This document shows, piece after piece, positions 18,830 to 26,981 of a stretch of DNA of 64,000 nt. A program made the position numbers and the translations under genes. The DNA comes from Mycolicibacterium nivoides (GTDB taxonomy: Bacteria; Actinomycetota; Actinomycetes; Mycobacteriales; Mycobacteriaceae), in contig NZ_CP034072.1 in assembly GCF_003855255.1 (NCBI RefSeq), positions 2,905,906 to 2,969,905 of the forward strand, read 5' to 3'. How positions within the stretch are numbered: position 1 is the stretch's first letter; every line of letters starts with the position of its first letter. The notes beneath the pieces were generated by a model that did no database searches, was not told where the DNA came from, and was given only the letters and a program-made list of their open reading frames with translations.

Positions 18830-19279
18830 TCACAACCGGGGGCGCCGATCGCAAGTGAGCACCGCGCAACCCGAGCGCGCCACCGCGGTCTGCAGCCCGG
18901 CCGCATCCTGCTGGTCCGCACCGAGCACGAGCACCTGAGCCGACTCCGGATGTGCCGTCAGGTATTCCGCGACGCTGTCGTAGCCGTCGATGCTCTGCGC
19001 ATCGAGGTCTGGCGAGCGCTTCAGCGCACGGTTCAGGCGGCGCTCGAGTTGTGCGGCCGACAGCCGGTCGCGCTCGGCGACGGCGGTCTCGTCGTACATC
19101 TCGCGGTGCCGGGCTCCCCAGGTGGTCAGCACCCGCAGGGGCGCGCCGCGCCGCACGGCTTCGTCGATCGCGGTGTGCAGGGCGTCGTTGCTGGCGGTGC
19201 GGCCGTCGGCTTCGACCACGACGGCCGCACCAGCGGTGGGAGCAGTGGCGGAGGCGGGATCGATCAGGGTGTCGGTCAT
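18830..19279 (-). CDS. Universal stress-like protein upstream of devR
   Basis: A 149-residue protein related to the single-domain universal stress family ([38 protein letters not shown] at the start, [15 protein letters not shown] late). The usual ATP-binding G-x2-G-x9-G(S/T) is not intact, so nucleotide binding is doubtful. Its place immediately before devR repeats the M. tuberculosis Rv3134c-devR-devS order, and such genes are DosR-induced. It follows the nitroreductase by 22 bp and probably shares its promoter. Confidence 0.8.
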   Translation of the reverse strand: MTDTLIDPASATAPTAGAAVVVEADGRTASNDALHTAIDEAVRRGAPLRVLTTWGARHREMYDETAVAERDRLSAAQLERRLNRALKRSPDLDAQSIDGYDSVAEYLTAHPESAQVLVLGADQQDAAGLQTAVARSGCAVLTCDRRPRL

Positions 19280-19301
19280 GGGTCAGCTCCTATCGGGACG
19301 G

Positions 19302-20285
19302 TCAGGATTCGAAGGTCAGGAAGGCCTCGACGGCGCGGCGCGGGGTTGGCGGCGGCGCGTCGGTGATCGTCGGGGCGATGCCGATCCGCACCAGTAGCTG
19401 CGGGCAGGCGTCGCGGCCGGTCAGGGTCGCGATGATGTCGCGGCTGGCGTGCAGTTCGGTCACGTGGCTCACCGGGCAGGTGGCCAGGCCCGACAGCGTG
19501 CATTCCAGCAGCAGCGCCGAGAGCGCCTCGCCGGCATCGAGGGCGTCGGCCCGGCTGTAGCCGTCGGTGGACAGCACCACGAGAGTGGCCGAATCGTCAC
19601 GGACCGTGGGACGCCGATCGGTGTGTGCGGTGACCGGGAAGGTGCGTGCCACCGCGACGCGCTCACTTTCGGCGGCCGACACCAGCGAGCTCTGCGGGAT
19701 ACCGTCTTCGGTCGCGAACGGTGTTGTCCACCAGGCAAGTTCGGCGTGGTAGGCGGAATCGTAGAGACGCAGCGACTCGGTCAGCTCGGCGGCCTCGGCG
19801 ACGGTTTCGCGCATCTCCTCGGCCAGCACGTCCAGGTGCACCGGGCCTTCGGCCAAGCGCGCCCGCAGCAGTACCTCGAAGGCATCCCAGTCCGCATACC
19901 CGGTCATGGGCAGCCGGTCGGTGCGCCGGGCCAGGATGGCGTCTGCCCTCCGGCGGTGGGCGTCGGTGACGAAGGACATCGGCGAGAACTGCAGTGTCGC
20001 CAGGTGGTCGGGGTCGTTCGGATTGGGGAAGCGGTCGACGGCGGTGTCCCACCCGGCCGCGGCCATGGCGACGCGCAGGTGGTCCAGGAGCACGCCGCAG
20101 CTGATGACCGCTTCACGCGAGGACCGGTCGGTCGCTCTGACCACCCGGTACGGGTCGAGGAACAGGTGTAGGCAGTCCTGTTCGGCCACCAGGCGCCACG
20201 GTTGGGTGTTGTGCAGGGAGGGCGCACGCGATGCCAGCTGCACCGCACGGGTGAGGGTCGCTGTATCGAACATCGTGTCGGGCAT
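19302..20285 (-). CDS. Acg-family nitroreductase-like protein (DosR regulon type)
   Basis: A 327-residue two-half nitroreductase fold of the Acg/Rv3131/Rv3127 type: N-terminal RAVQLASRAPSLHNTQPWRL (FMN-phosphate binding pattern), and a late ALLLECTLSGLATCPVSHVTE helix region. In mycobacteria these proteins are strongly DosR-induced; Acg itself appears to hold FMN without reductase activity, so catalysis is not assumed. ATG at 20285. A good DosR box lies 33-52 bp upstream, making this the lead gene of the nitroreductase-stress protein-devR operon. Confidence 0.88.
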   Translation of the reverse strand: MPDTMFDTATLTRAVQLASRAPSLHNTQPWRLVAEQDCLHLFLDPYRVVRATDRSSREAVISCGVLLDHLRVAMAAAGWDTAVDRFPNPNDPDHLATLQFSPMSFVTDAHRRRADAILARRTDRLPMTGYADWDAFEVLLRARLAEGPVHLDVLAEEMRETVAEAAELTESLRLYDSAYHAELAWWTTPFATEDGIPQSSLVSAAESERVAVARTFPVTAHTDRRPTVRDDSATLVVLSTDGYSRADALDAGEALSALLLECTLSGLATCPVSHVTELHASRDIIATLTGRDACPQLLVRIGIAPTITDAPPPTPRRAVEAFLTFES

Positions 20286-20317
20286 GCTTCAAGCCTCGTC
20301 GTGCCCGGGCCCGCCGG

Positions 20318-20337
20318 TTAGGGTCTTTGGTCCTCAA
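20318..20337. promoter_or_regulatory. DosR box upstream of the nitroreductase-devR operon
   Basis: TTAGGGTCTTTGGTCCTCAA agrees with the DosR consensus TTSGGGACTWWAGTCCCSAA at about 15 of 20 positions, including GGG, the CT-TT centre and GTCC. It sits 33 bp upstream of the nitroreductase ATG on the minus strand, a usual activator distance, and would give DevR positive autoregulation through this operon. Confidence 0.75.
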
Positions 20338-20355
20338 ACCGACGCGATGTGCGTC

Positions 20356-21240
20356 TCATGCCCCGTTGTTGGGACCGCCCGAATTCGCACCGGGGATGTC
20401 GGTGATCGGGAAGTTCGGCATCGGAGCGGGCGACGGTGTCGCGGGCAGCGACGGGATTTCCTCCGGCGGGAGGTCCTTGAGCGCCTCGGCCGGCGGCACA
20501 GGCGGCCCGTTGTCCCGGCTGCCGTAGCTGGTGCCGGGCTCACGCTCACCGAGCATGTGGCTGACGGTCACCAGGTGGTAGCCGTTGGCCTTGAGCACCG
20601 GGATGAACTGGTACACCAGATCCACGGTGGACGAATAGGTGTCGTGGAACAGCACCACCGAGTTCGGCTTGATCTGCGTCATCAGCATGTACCGGGTGGC
20701 GGCGGTGTTGGCGTCGTTGGCCCAGTCGAACGGGATGACGTCCCAGTTGATGTCTGCCAACCCCTGCTTACGGGCCTCGGCCAGAACCTGGTCGTTGATC
20801 AGCCCGCCCGCCGTGCGCACCAGCTTCGGCCGCTGGCCCGTCGCGGCCTCGATCGCGTCGCTGGCCTTGCTGAACTGGGCCGGGATCTCCTCGGGCGGGA
20901 TTGTCGTCATGTTGGGGTGTTCCCAGGTGTGGCTGCCCAGCTCCATCCCGGCCTCGACCACCCGCTTGGCGCCCTCGGGATTGGCGGCGACCTTGTTGCC
21001 GATCTCGAAGAACGTGGCCTTGGCGTCGTTGTCCTTGAGGATCTGCAGGAGCCGGTCGGTGTACGGCCCGGGTCCGTCGTCGAAGGTCAGCGCGACGCAC
21101 TTCTCCTTGGAACAATCCACGTCATCGGGGCCGTCCCGGTGGATGTGGCCGGTGAGAACCCCCACCACCACGACCACGATGGCGGCCGTCACGCCGACTG
21201 CAGTCCACCGCCACGCCTGACTGTTGGGGAGCCTCGCCAC
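20356..21240 (-). CDS. Membrane-anchored polysaccharide deacetylase (NodB domain, Rv1096-like)
   Basis: Removes N-acetyl groups from a cell-wall polysaccharide, most likely peptidoglycan, conferring lysozyme resistance in the M. tuberculosis homologue Rv1096. The 294-residue protein has one N-terminal transmembrane helix (about 12-31), then the NodB domain: TFDDGP (Asp54/Asp55), metal-binding His104 and His108 in SHTWEHPN, and a late LFHDTYSS motif. A proline-rich tail of about 60 residues follows. GTG start. The DosR operon begins just downstream in the same direction. Confidence 0.9.
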   Translation of the reverse strand: MARLPNSQAWRWTAVGVTAAIVVVVVGVLTGHIHRDGPDDVDCSKEKCVALTFDDGPGPYTDRLLQILKDNDAKATFFEIGNKVAANPEGAKRVVEAGMELGSHTWEHPNMTTIPPEEIPAQFSKASDAIEAATGQRPKLVRTAGGLINDQVLAEARKQGLADINWDVIPFDWANDANTAATRYMLMTQIKPNSVVLFHDTYSSTVDLVYQFIPVLKANGYHLVTVSHMLGEREPGTSYGSRDNGPPVPPAEALKDLPPEEIPSLPATPSPAPMPNFPITDIPGANSGGPNNGA

Positions 21241-21261
21241 TCCGGCAGCCTACCGGCTGGC

Positions 21262-21310
21262 GATTTGTGCACCTCCCGTAACGCCTGCCGTTACGGGAGG
21301 TGCACAAATC
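21262..21310. terminator. Perfect 22-bp hairpin between phoH2 and the deacetylase
   Basis: Arms at 21262-21283 and 21289-21310 (beginning GATTTGTGCACCTCCC) are perfect inverted repeats with a 5-nt loop. It lies 8 bp past the phoH2 stop and 21 bp before the deacetylase GTG, with both genes on the minus strand. There is no clear T-tract. It may end phoH2 transcription, or act as a leader structure in a read-through deacetylase mRNA. Confidence 0.7.
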
Positions 21311-21318
21311 ACTCGGAC

Positions 21319-22632
21319 TCAGGGCAGCGCGCCGGGGCTGAACTCCTCCAGCATCTCGGTGACGAGCGCCGCGATCGGCGAACGCTCACTGCGCTGCAGC
21401 GTGATGTGGGCGAACAAGGGGTGGCCCTTGAGCTTCTCGATCACCGCCGCGACGCCGTCGTGGCGGCCCACCCGCAGGTTGTCGCGCTGGGCCACGTCGT
21501 GGGTCAGCACCACCCGCGAACCCGCGCCGAGCCGTGACAGCACGGTCAGCAACACATTGCGTTCCAGCGACTGCGCCTCATCGACGATGACGAACGAGTC
21601 GTGCAGGGACCGGCCCCGAATATGGGTCAGTGGAAGCACTTCCAGCATTCCGCGGGCGAGTACCTCTTCCAGTACCGCCGGGCTGGCCAACCCTTCGAGG
21701 GTGTCGAAGACGGCCTGGGCCCACGGACCCATCTTCTCGCTCTCACTGCCCGGCAGGTAGCCGAGATCCTGTCCGCCGACCGCATACAGCGGACGGAACA
21801 CCACGACCTTGCGCTGAGTTCGCCGTTCCAGCACGGCTTCCAGGCCCGCGCACAGAGCGAGCGCGGATTTGCCGGTGCCGGCCTTGCCGCCGAGCGAGAC
21901 GATGCCGACGGATTCGTCGAGCAGCAGATCGAGGGCGACGCGCTGTTCGGCTGACCTTCCCCGGAGGCCGAACACTTCGCGATCACCGCGCACCAGCTGC
22001 ACCCGCTTCTCGGCGTTGACCCTTCCGAGAGCCGACGAACTGCCACCCAGCAACCGAATTCCGGTGTGGCAGGGCAGATCCCGAGCTTCGGTCAGGTCGA
22101 TCTCGCCGTCGGCGAACAGCGTGTCGATATCCTCTGGCGCCACGTCGAATTCGGTCATCCCGGTCCAGCCGGACACCACGACGTCCTGCGCGTGGTACTC
22201 GTCGGCAGCCAGGCCCACCGCGCCGGCTTTGACGCGCAGCGGGATGTCCTTGCTCACCAGCGTGACATGCTTACCCTCCGCAGCGAGATTGGCCGCACAC
22301 GCGAGGATCCGGGTGTCGTTGGTCTCGGTGCGGAAGCCCGTTGGCAACACCGACTGGTCGATGTGATTCAACTCGACCTGCAGCGTGCCGCCTTCTGCGC
22401 CAACAGGAATCGGCTGATCCAGCCGTCCGTGCTCAAGCCGCAGATCATCGAACATCCGTAGCGCCTGCCGAGCGAACCAGCCCAGCTCGTGGTGATGCCG
22501 TTTGGCCTCCAGCTCGCTGATCACGACCAGCGGGACCACCACTTCATGCTCGGCGAACCGCGTGCATGCCCATGGATCGGACAGCAACACGGATGTGTCG
22601 AGCACATAGGTACGGACAGGAGTATCAGTCAC
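21319..22632 (-). CDS. phoH2: PhoH2: PIN-domain ribonuclease fused to PhoH ATPase
   Basis: RNA-unwinding ribonuclease. The 437-residue protein has an N-terminal PIN domain (about 5-150; acidic Asp12 in YVLDTSVLL and a later TNDTRIL), then a PhoH ATPase with Walker [11 protein letters not shown] near residue 245 and Walker B FVIVDEAQ. This PIN-PhoH fusion is known in mycobacteria (Rv1095) as the toxin-like partner of PhoAT. GTG start overlaps the stop of the small ORF upstream by 4 bp, supporting translational coupling; AGGAG lies just before it. Confidence 0.94.
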   Translation of the reverse strand: MTDTPVRTYVLDTSVLLSDPWACTRFAEHEVVVPLVVISELEAKRHHHELGWFARQALRMFDDLRLEHGRLDQPIPVGAEGGTLQVELNHIDQSVLPTGFRTETNDTRILACAANLAAEGKHVTLVSKDIPLRVKAGAVGLAADEYHAQDVVVSGWTGMTEFDVAPEDIDTLFADGEIDLTEARDLPCHTGIRLLGGSSSALGRVNAEKRVQLVRGDREVFGLRGRSAEQRVALDLLLDESVGIVSLGGKAGTGKSALALCAGLEAVLERRTQRKVVVFRPLYAVGGQDLGYLPGSESEKMGPWAQAVFDTLEGLASPAVLEEVLARGMLEVLPLTHIRGRSLHDSFVIVDEAQSLERNVLLTVLSRLGAGSRVVLTHDVAQRDNLRVGRHDGVAAVIEKLKGHPLFAHITLQRSERSPIAALVTEMLEEFSPGALP

Positions 22633-22763
22633 GTGGCGCTCCTAGAACCCGCGCGGCCCCACACGAGTTGCTCGGTGGACACTGCGGCACCAGGACCGGA
22701 GCCGGTCCTCTCGTGATCTAACCGATCGGTACCGTCCGGACAGCAGAGCATGTCGCTAGCCAT
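22629..22763 (-). CDS. phoAT: PhoAT-like small ORF overlapping phoH2
   Basis: A 44-codon frame starting [11 protein letters not shown] and ending in ACG-TGA, where the TGA overlaps the phoH2 GTG (GTGA). It is the only frame with this coupling. A small antitoxin-like gene, phoAT, is known immediately upstream of and overlapping phoH2 in M. smegmatis and M. tuberculosis, so position and coupling support the call. No in-frame start lies further upstream before a stop at about 22833-22835. The product is too short and biased to identify by sequence alone. Confidence 0.5.
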   Translation of the reverse strand: MASDMLCCPDGTDRLDHERTGSGPGAAVSTEQLVWGRAGSRSAT

Positions 22764-22832
22764 CGGATTTGACGCTACTCCCGCCTCGGCGGGGTTGCTG
22801 GCTGGCGCGCCGCGTGAATGACGCCCGGCGCG

Positions 22833-23660
22833 TTACGTGTTGATGAACTCCTGGAGTGCGGGCTCGTCGGCCAGCCCCCAGGCGCTGATCCGGTCGGAGA
22901 TGACCTTCGCCAGATCGGCCTTGCCGAAGATGCCGGCCTCGGCCACGACGGCGACCTTGTCCTGGTAGGCGTCGATGTCCGCGCCGATCACGTCCAGCTC
23001 GCGGGCCCGGGCCGCGATGGCCGCCACGGTCTCGTCGCGGTGGGTGCCCAGCAGGTGTGACACCAGGTTGGCGAAGAACTCCTCGTGCCGCTCCTCGTCG
23101 AGGACGATGCGGCCGACCAGAGACTTCAACACCGGCTCGGCGATCTGCGCCTCGAGGTTGCGGGTGAACACCGCGTGCGCACGCTCGAAGAACGTCATGA
23201 ACACCAGCGTCTCGATCTGGCTGTAGCTGTCGGCGCGGTAGCCCTTCATCACGTGCTCGACGCGCACGTCCTCATTGGCCGTCGGGTCGATCTCGCGGGT
23301 GACGACGAGGTAGTTGCGCAGTGCGACGGCGTGCAGGTGCTCCTCGGCGGTCCAGCGGCCCAGGAAGCGGCCCCACTTGTCCTCGAGGATGAAATGCTCG
23401 ACGAGCTCGCGGTGGTATCCGGACAGGTTGTCCTTGGTGATCAGCAGGATCTCCAGGGCGTCCGTGATCGTCTTGGGCAGGGTTACCTGCGACGGATCCC
23501 AGTCCTGGCCACCGAGGAAGGCGAAGTTCTCGCCCTGGTCGAACGGCACGTAATCGTGCGCGTACCAGAGATCCTCGGTATCCAGGTGGCGACGCAGCTC
23601 CGCCTCGACAACGGGCTCAAGCTCCAAGGTCAGCGCATTAGCGACAGGTTTCTGTGCCAT
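22833..23660 (-). CDS. desA2: Acyl-[acyl-carrier-protein] desaturase DesA2
   Basis: Soluble di-iron acyl-ACP desaturase-family enzyme linked to mycolic-acid precursor synthesis. The 275-residue protein has the ferritin-like helical bundle with iron ligands in TAEEHLHA and in DEERHEEF, plus NYLVVTREIDPTANEDVRVEHVMKG. Order with phoH2 and glyA matches M. tuberculosis Rv1094. A strong palindrome at 23668-23686 lies 8 bp upstream of the ATG and probably controls it. Confidence 0.94.
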   Translation of the reverse strand: MAQKPVANALTLELEPVVEAELRRHLDTEDLWYAHDYVPFDQGENFAFLGGQDWDPSQVTLPKTITDALEILLITKDNLSGYHRELVEHFILEDKWGRFLGRWTAEEHLHAVALRNYLVVTREIDPTANEDVRVEHVMKGYRADSYSQIETLVFMTFFERAHAVFTRNLEAQIAEPVLKSLVGRIVLDEERHEEFFANLVSHLLGTHRDETVAAIAARARELDVIGADIDAYQDKVAVVAEAGIFGKADLAKVISDRISAWGLADEPALQEFINT

Positions 23661-23667
23661 GCGGTAA

Positions 23668-23686
23668 CTGTAACCCGGGTTTACAG
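23668..23686. promoter_or_regulatory. Operator-like palindrome at the desA2 start
   Basis: CTGTAACCCGGGTTTACAG is a 19-bp palindrome with a single mismatched pair, placed 8-26 bp upstream of the desA2 ATG. Mycobacterial desA1/desA2 are controlled by the TetR-family repressor MadR in response to acyl-CoAs; this is the obvious candidate for its site here. The symmetry is seen; the protein that binds is inferred. Confidence 0.55.
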
Positions 23687-23727
23687 GTTTCCGAAACTCA
23701 GGCCCCTGTGTGTCGCGGCACTCCAGC

Positions 23728-25191
23728 TCAGAGAGTGAGACCCGGGTACAACGGGTTGGCGTCGAGCAGCTCGGCCGAAGCCGCGTGCACGCGCTCGGCG
23801 GTTCCGTCGGCCAACTTGTACTTGGCTTTGGAAGTGCCCTCGGGCTGCGTGTTGGACAGCACGTCGACGATCAGCTCGGCCACCCGGTCGAAGTCGTCGG
23901 CGCCGAATCCGCGGCTCGTCAGCGCCGGGGTGCCCAGCCGGATGCCGCTGGTGTACCAGGCGCCGTTGGGGTCGGCCGGGATCGCGTTGCGGTTGGTGAC
24001 GACGCCCGCGTCCAGCAGAGCGGACTCGGCCTGGCGGCCGGTCAGACCGAACGACCGCACGTCGAGCAGCACCAGGTGGTTGTCGGTGCCGCCGGTGACC
24101 AGGCCCGCGTCCCGCTTGACGAAGCCGTCGGCCAACGCCTGGGCGTTGTCGGCGACCTGCTGGGCGTAGGTCTGGAACGACGGTTGACGCGCCTCGGCGA
24201 GCGCGACGGCCTTGGCCGCCATCACGTGGCTCAGCGGACCGCCGAGCACCATCGGGCAACCCTTGTCCACGGCCGGCGCGAACTCCTCGGTGGCCAGCAC
24301 CATGCCGCCACGCGGGCCGCGCAGCGACTTGTGGGTGGTGGTCGTGGTGACGTGGGCGTGCGGCACCGGGTTCTCGTCACCGGTGAACACCTTGCCCGCG
24401 ACCAGCCCGGCGAAGTGCGCCATGTCGACCATCAGGGTGGCGCCGACCTCGTCGGCGATCTCGCGCATCTTGGCGAAGTTCACCCGGCGCGGGTAGGCCG
24501 AGTAGCCCGCGACCAGCACCAACGGCTTGAACTCGCGAGCCGCTGCGGCGACCGCGTCGTAGTCCAGGAAGCCCGTCTCGGGATTGGTCCCGTAGCTGTG
24601 CTGGTGGAACATCTTGCCCGAGATATTGGGCCGGAAGCCGTGGGTGAGGTGCCCGCCGGCATCCAGGGACATGCCGAGCAGACGCTGGTTGCCCAGCTTG
24701 TTGCGCAGGGTCTCCCAGTCCGCCTCGGACAGGTCGTTGACGTGCTTGGCGCCCAGTTCGGCCAGGCCCGGTGCCTCCACCTTGGTGGCCAGGATGGCCC
24801 AGTAGGCAACGAGATTGGCGTCGATGCCGGAGTGCGGCTGGACGTAGGCGTAGGGGGCGCCGAACAGCTCACGGGCGTGCTCTGCGGCCAGGGCCTCGAC
24901 AGTGTCGACGTTCTGGCAGCCCGCGTAGAAGCGGTGCCCCACGGTGCCCTCGGCGTACTTGTCGGAGAACCAGGTGCCCATGGTGAGCAGCACGGCCGGG
25001 GAGGCGTAATTCTCACTGGCGATCAGCTTGAGCGAATCACGTTGATCGGCAAGCTCTTTGCGGGTGGCTGCCGCGACCCGGGGCTCGACGGATTCGATGA
25101 CCTGCAACGCGGCCTGGTAGGCGGCGCTTGAGGTGTCGGCGTAATCAGCGCCGGAAGCCGCGGGCAAGGTGGATGACGAGTCTGCTGCCAT
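23728..25191 (-). CDS. glyA: Serine hydroxymethyltransferase
   Basis: Converts serine and tetrahydrofolate to glycine and methylene-THF, using PLP. The 487-residue protein includes an N-terminal extension of about 25 residues relative to the common 425-residue form; the core has [51 protein letters not shown] and the PLP-lysine motif [15 protein letters not shown]. It follows a membrane protein gene by 10 bp on the same strand. Corresponds to glyA1 (Rv1093). Confidence 0.96.
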   Translation of the reverse strand: MAADSSSTLPAASGADYADTSSAAYQAALQVIESVEPRVAAATRKELADQRDSLKLIASENYASPAVLLTMGTWFSDKYAEGTVGHRFYAGCQNVDTVEALAAEHARELFGAPYAYVQPHSGIDANLVAYWAILATKVEAPGLAELGAKHVNDLSEADWETLRNKLGNQRLLGMSLDAGGHLTHGFRPNISGKMFHQHSYGTNPETGFLDYDAVAAAAREFKPLVLVAGYSAYPRRVNFAKMREIADEVGATLMVDMAHFAGLVAGKVFTGDENPVPHAHVTTTTTHKSLRGPRGGMVLATEEFAPAVDKGCPMVLGGPLSHVMAAKAVALAEARQPSFQTYAQQVADNAQALADGFVKRDAGLVTGGTDNHLVLLDVRSFGLTGRQAESALLDAGVVTNRNAIPADPNGAWYTSGIRLGTPALTSRGFGADDFDRVAELIVDVLSNTQPEGTSKAKYKLADGTAERVHAASAELLDANPLYPGLTL

Positions 25192-25201
25192 GCCTTTTAG
25201 C

Positions 25202-25711
25202 CTAGTCGGGGCGGTTGTGGCCGTTGATCGGGCCCGGGGCTGGATAGCCGGGGTGGGGGTACGGCTGCTGAGGTTGCGGCGCGACCGCGAGGCCCTTGGT
25301 GAGCTTGGAGAGCAGCACGAACCACGCGGCGGGCCCGACGAAAACGCAGCCCCACCAGAGCAGCAGGCTCACGGTTTCCGCCCATGGCCGCTCACCGAGC
25401 AGCTTCATCAGGATCGACGGGCTGGTGCCACTGTCGCCTCCGTCGGCGCCGAACAGGCCGAAGCCGAACATCGACGACCACACGACGATCTGTGACCAGG
25501 CCTGCCCGGAGGTGAGTTCCGGCCCGGGTAACCGACGCATCATCCTGGTGGTCGCCACCAACGCGAGCACGAGCACGGGCGAACACAGGACGACGAACAC
25601 CGTCATCCAGCCCAGCGGCACGAACAGGCCCCGGCCGACCGCCATCCAGAGCACCAGCAGAAGGTTGATCGGGGTGGCGATGGTGGGGATGTCTCGCCGC
25701 AGAGACGACAT
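25202..25711 (-). CDS. Integral membrane protein of unknown function
   Basis: A 169-residue protein with about four hydrophobic spans (residues ~10-32, 35-56, 75-95 and 112-137) and a Pro/Gly/Tyr-rich cytosolic tail ([25 protein letters not shown]). No family is recognised. It starts [19 protein letters not shown] and lies 10 bp upstream of glyA, so the two are probably co-transcribed. Confidence 0.7.
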   Translation of the reverse strand: MSSLRRDIPTIATPINLLLVLWMAVGRGLFVPLGWMTVFVVLCSPVLVLALVATTRMMRRLPGPELTSGQAWSQIVVWSSMFGFGLFGADGGDSGTSPSILMKLLGERPWAETVSLLLWWGCVFVGPAAWFVLLSKLTKGLAVAPQPQQPYPHPGYPAPGPINGHNRPD

Positions 25712-25754
25712 CGTGCGAGCCTAAGCCCGCAATGCCGACGGGATCAGCAGCAGA

Positions 25755-26066
25755 TCACTTGGTGTGGTTCCAAGCGCCGCCAGCCTTTCCGTTGGCAAAG
25801 CCGCCGCCCGGCCACCCCTTGCTCCAGTCGTGACCGGCCCAGGCGCCTCCCGGCCACCCCTTGCTCCAGTCATGGCCGGCCCACGCGCCGCCGGGCCACG
25901 GGATCACGAGGCCGGGTGTTGGCGGATCCACCGTTTCGCCATTCAAAACGACGACGGGATCGGCATTGGCCACCGCCGTAGGTCCGGCCAGCCCCATCGA
26001 GCCCGCCACCACGATCACGCCGGCCATCAACTTGACCCGGTTCGATTTCGTCCTCGTTGCAGCCAT
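25755..26066 (-). CDS. Small secreted GHDWSKG-repeat protein, copy 1
   Basis: A 103-residue exported protein. Residues 1-33 form a signal peptide (MAATRTKSNRVKLMAGVIVVAGSMGLAGPTAVANA) with a likely cut after ANA. The mature part has a short linker and then a tandem 14-residue unit PGGAWAGHDWSKGW, two full copies and a degenerate third (PGGGFANGK), ending GGAWNHTK. Trp, Gly, His and Asp dominate the repeat. The start at 26066 is chosen for AAGGGAG upstream and because the paralogue opens identically. No family is recognised; the second copy lies 288 bp upstream. Confidence 0.75.
   Translation of the reverse strand: MAATRTKSNRVKLMAGVIVVAGSMGLAGPTAVANADPVVVLNGETVDPPTPGLVIPWPGGAWAGHDWSKGWPGGAWAGHDWSKGWPGGGFANGKAGGAWNHTK
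25809..25892. repeat. 42-bp tandem repeat inside the first GHDWSKG gene
   Basis: The unit beginning CGGCCACCCCTTGCTCCAGTC at 25809 recurs at 25851 with only a few changes, a period of 42 bp equal to the 14-residue protein unit. A single related unit is present in the paralogue near 26436-26480. Confidence 0.85.
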
Positions 26067-26114
26067 GTCGACTCCCTTGCTGCCACCCGGTTGCATCGCC
26101 GTGATGTTCAGCAA

Positions 26115-26353
26115 ACATTTTACGCTTCATCGAAGAAGCCGATCAACCAGCTGGGCAGCGCGGACCCCGCGACGGGATGCACCGCAAATCAAGGTCAGTA
26201 TTTGCAGTTTCAACTGCCGTTTCCCTTTAGGGGTCGAACGGCAGGACAAGCACCCGGCCGGCGGGAGCGCCGAAGGTCAGAGCGCCCATCAGCAAACATC
26301 GTTCGACGCTGGGCGGACCCGTTGAGTCCGCCCAGCTTTCTCGGGTTATCCGA
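26115..26353. other. Intergenic region between the two GHDWSKG genes
   Basis: No gene is visible. The decamer CAGCAAACAT occurs at about 26107 and again at about 26290. A hairpin at 26309-26335 lies just past the stop of the second copy. The promoter of copy 1 should be here, but no clear -35/-10 pair is seen. Confidence 0.4.
26309..26335. terminator. Hairpin after the second GHDWSKG gene
   Basis: CTGGGCGGA (26309-26317) and TCCGCCCAG (26327-26335) form a perfect 9-bp stem with a 9-nt loop, 18 bp beyond the stop at 26354. No T-tract follows on the minus strand. Confidence 0.55.
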
Positions 26354-26761
26354 TCAGTCCCGGTGGTTCCAGGCGCCGCCGGCCCTGCCGTGGATGGCAG
26401 CGCCGCCGCCCTTGCCGTTGGCGAAACCGCCGCCGGGGTATCCCTTGCTCCAGTCGTGGCCGGCCCACGCACCGCCGGGCCACGGGCTGACGAGGGGCGG
26501 GATCTCGGCGCCGGAGATGGCGGGGACCCCGGAGATGCCAGAGATGGCGGACGTCACCGGATCGCTACCGACCTTGGTGAAGGGCGCTTTCTTACCGCCA
26601 GGACTGACCGGCGCCACCGGATCGCTACCGACCTTCGTGACGGGTCCGGCGTTGGCCACCGCGCCAGAGCCGAGGATGCCGGCAAGCGCCATCGCACCCG
26701 CCGCCACGACCACGCCGGCCGCACGCTTGATCCTGTTCAGACTTCCCCTTGTTGCTGCCAT
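26354..26761 (-). CDS. Small secreted GHDWSKG-repeat protein, copy 2
   Basis: A 135-residue paralogue of the preceding protein, opening MAATRGSLNRIKRAAGVVVAAGAMALAG with a signal peptide cut near ANA-GP. The mature chain carries its own direct repeat, TKVGSDPV, at two places, then the shared tail WPGGAWAGHDWSKGYPGGGFANGK and GGAWNHRD with one GHDWSKG unit only. The start at 26761 (AGGAAA seven bases upstream) matches copy 1; an ATG at 26767 is possible. Secreted, function unknown. Confidence 0.75.
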   Translation of the reverse strand: MAATRGSLNRIKRAAGVVVAAGAMALAGILGSGAVANAGPVTKVGSDPVAPVSPGGKKAPFTKVGSDPVTSAISGISGVPAISGAEIPPLVSPWPGGAWAGHDWSKGYPGGGFANGKGGGAAIHGRAGGAWNHRD

Positions 26762-26981
26762 GGCCATTTCCTTTGCCCGGCCCGGCACTGCCACCGGACC
26801 CTTCGGCAACAATGTTACTTATCGGTAACTAGGCGATTCAATCACTTGGGACCGAGGTCATACGTGATTGCCGACACAACATCGAACGCCGTAAGGCAAA
26901 CGCATGACGCACCATCGCGGCGCCGTCGAAACCGGATTGAGAGATTTGCTGCCCAGCTTCGACAGCCGGCCATCCACCGGC

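Noticed and set aside
18178..18921. Longer devR with 34 extra residues
   Set aside because: The extension overlaps the stress-protein gene and is not part of any DosR; the receiver domain starts at [11 protein letters not shown].
25809..25892. Possible CRISPR-like repeat
   Set aside because: Two adjacent 42-bp copies with no spacers, in frame within a gene; it is a coding repeat.
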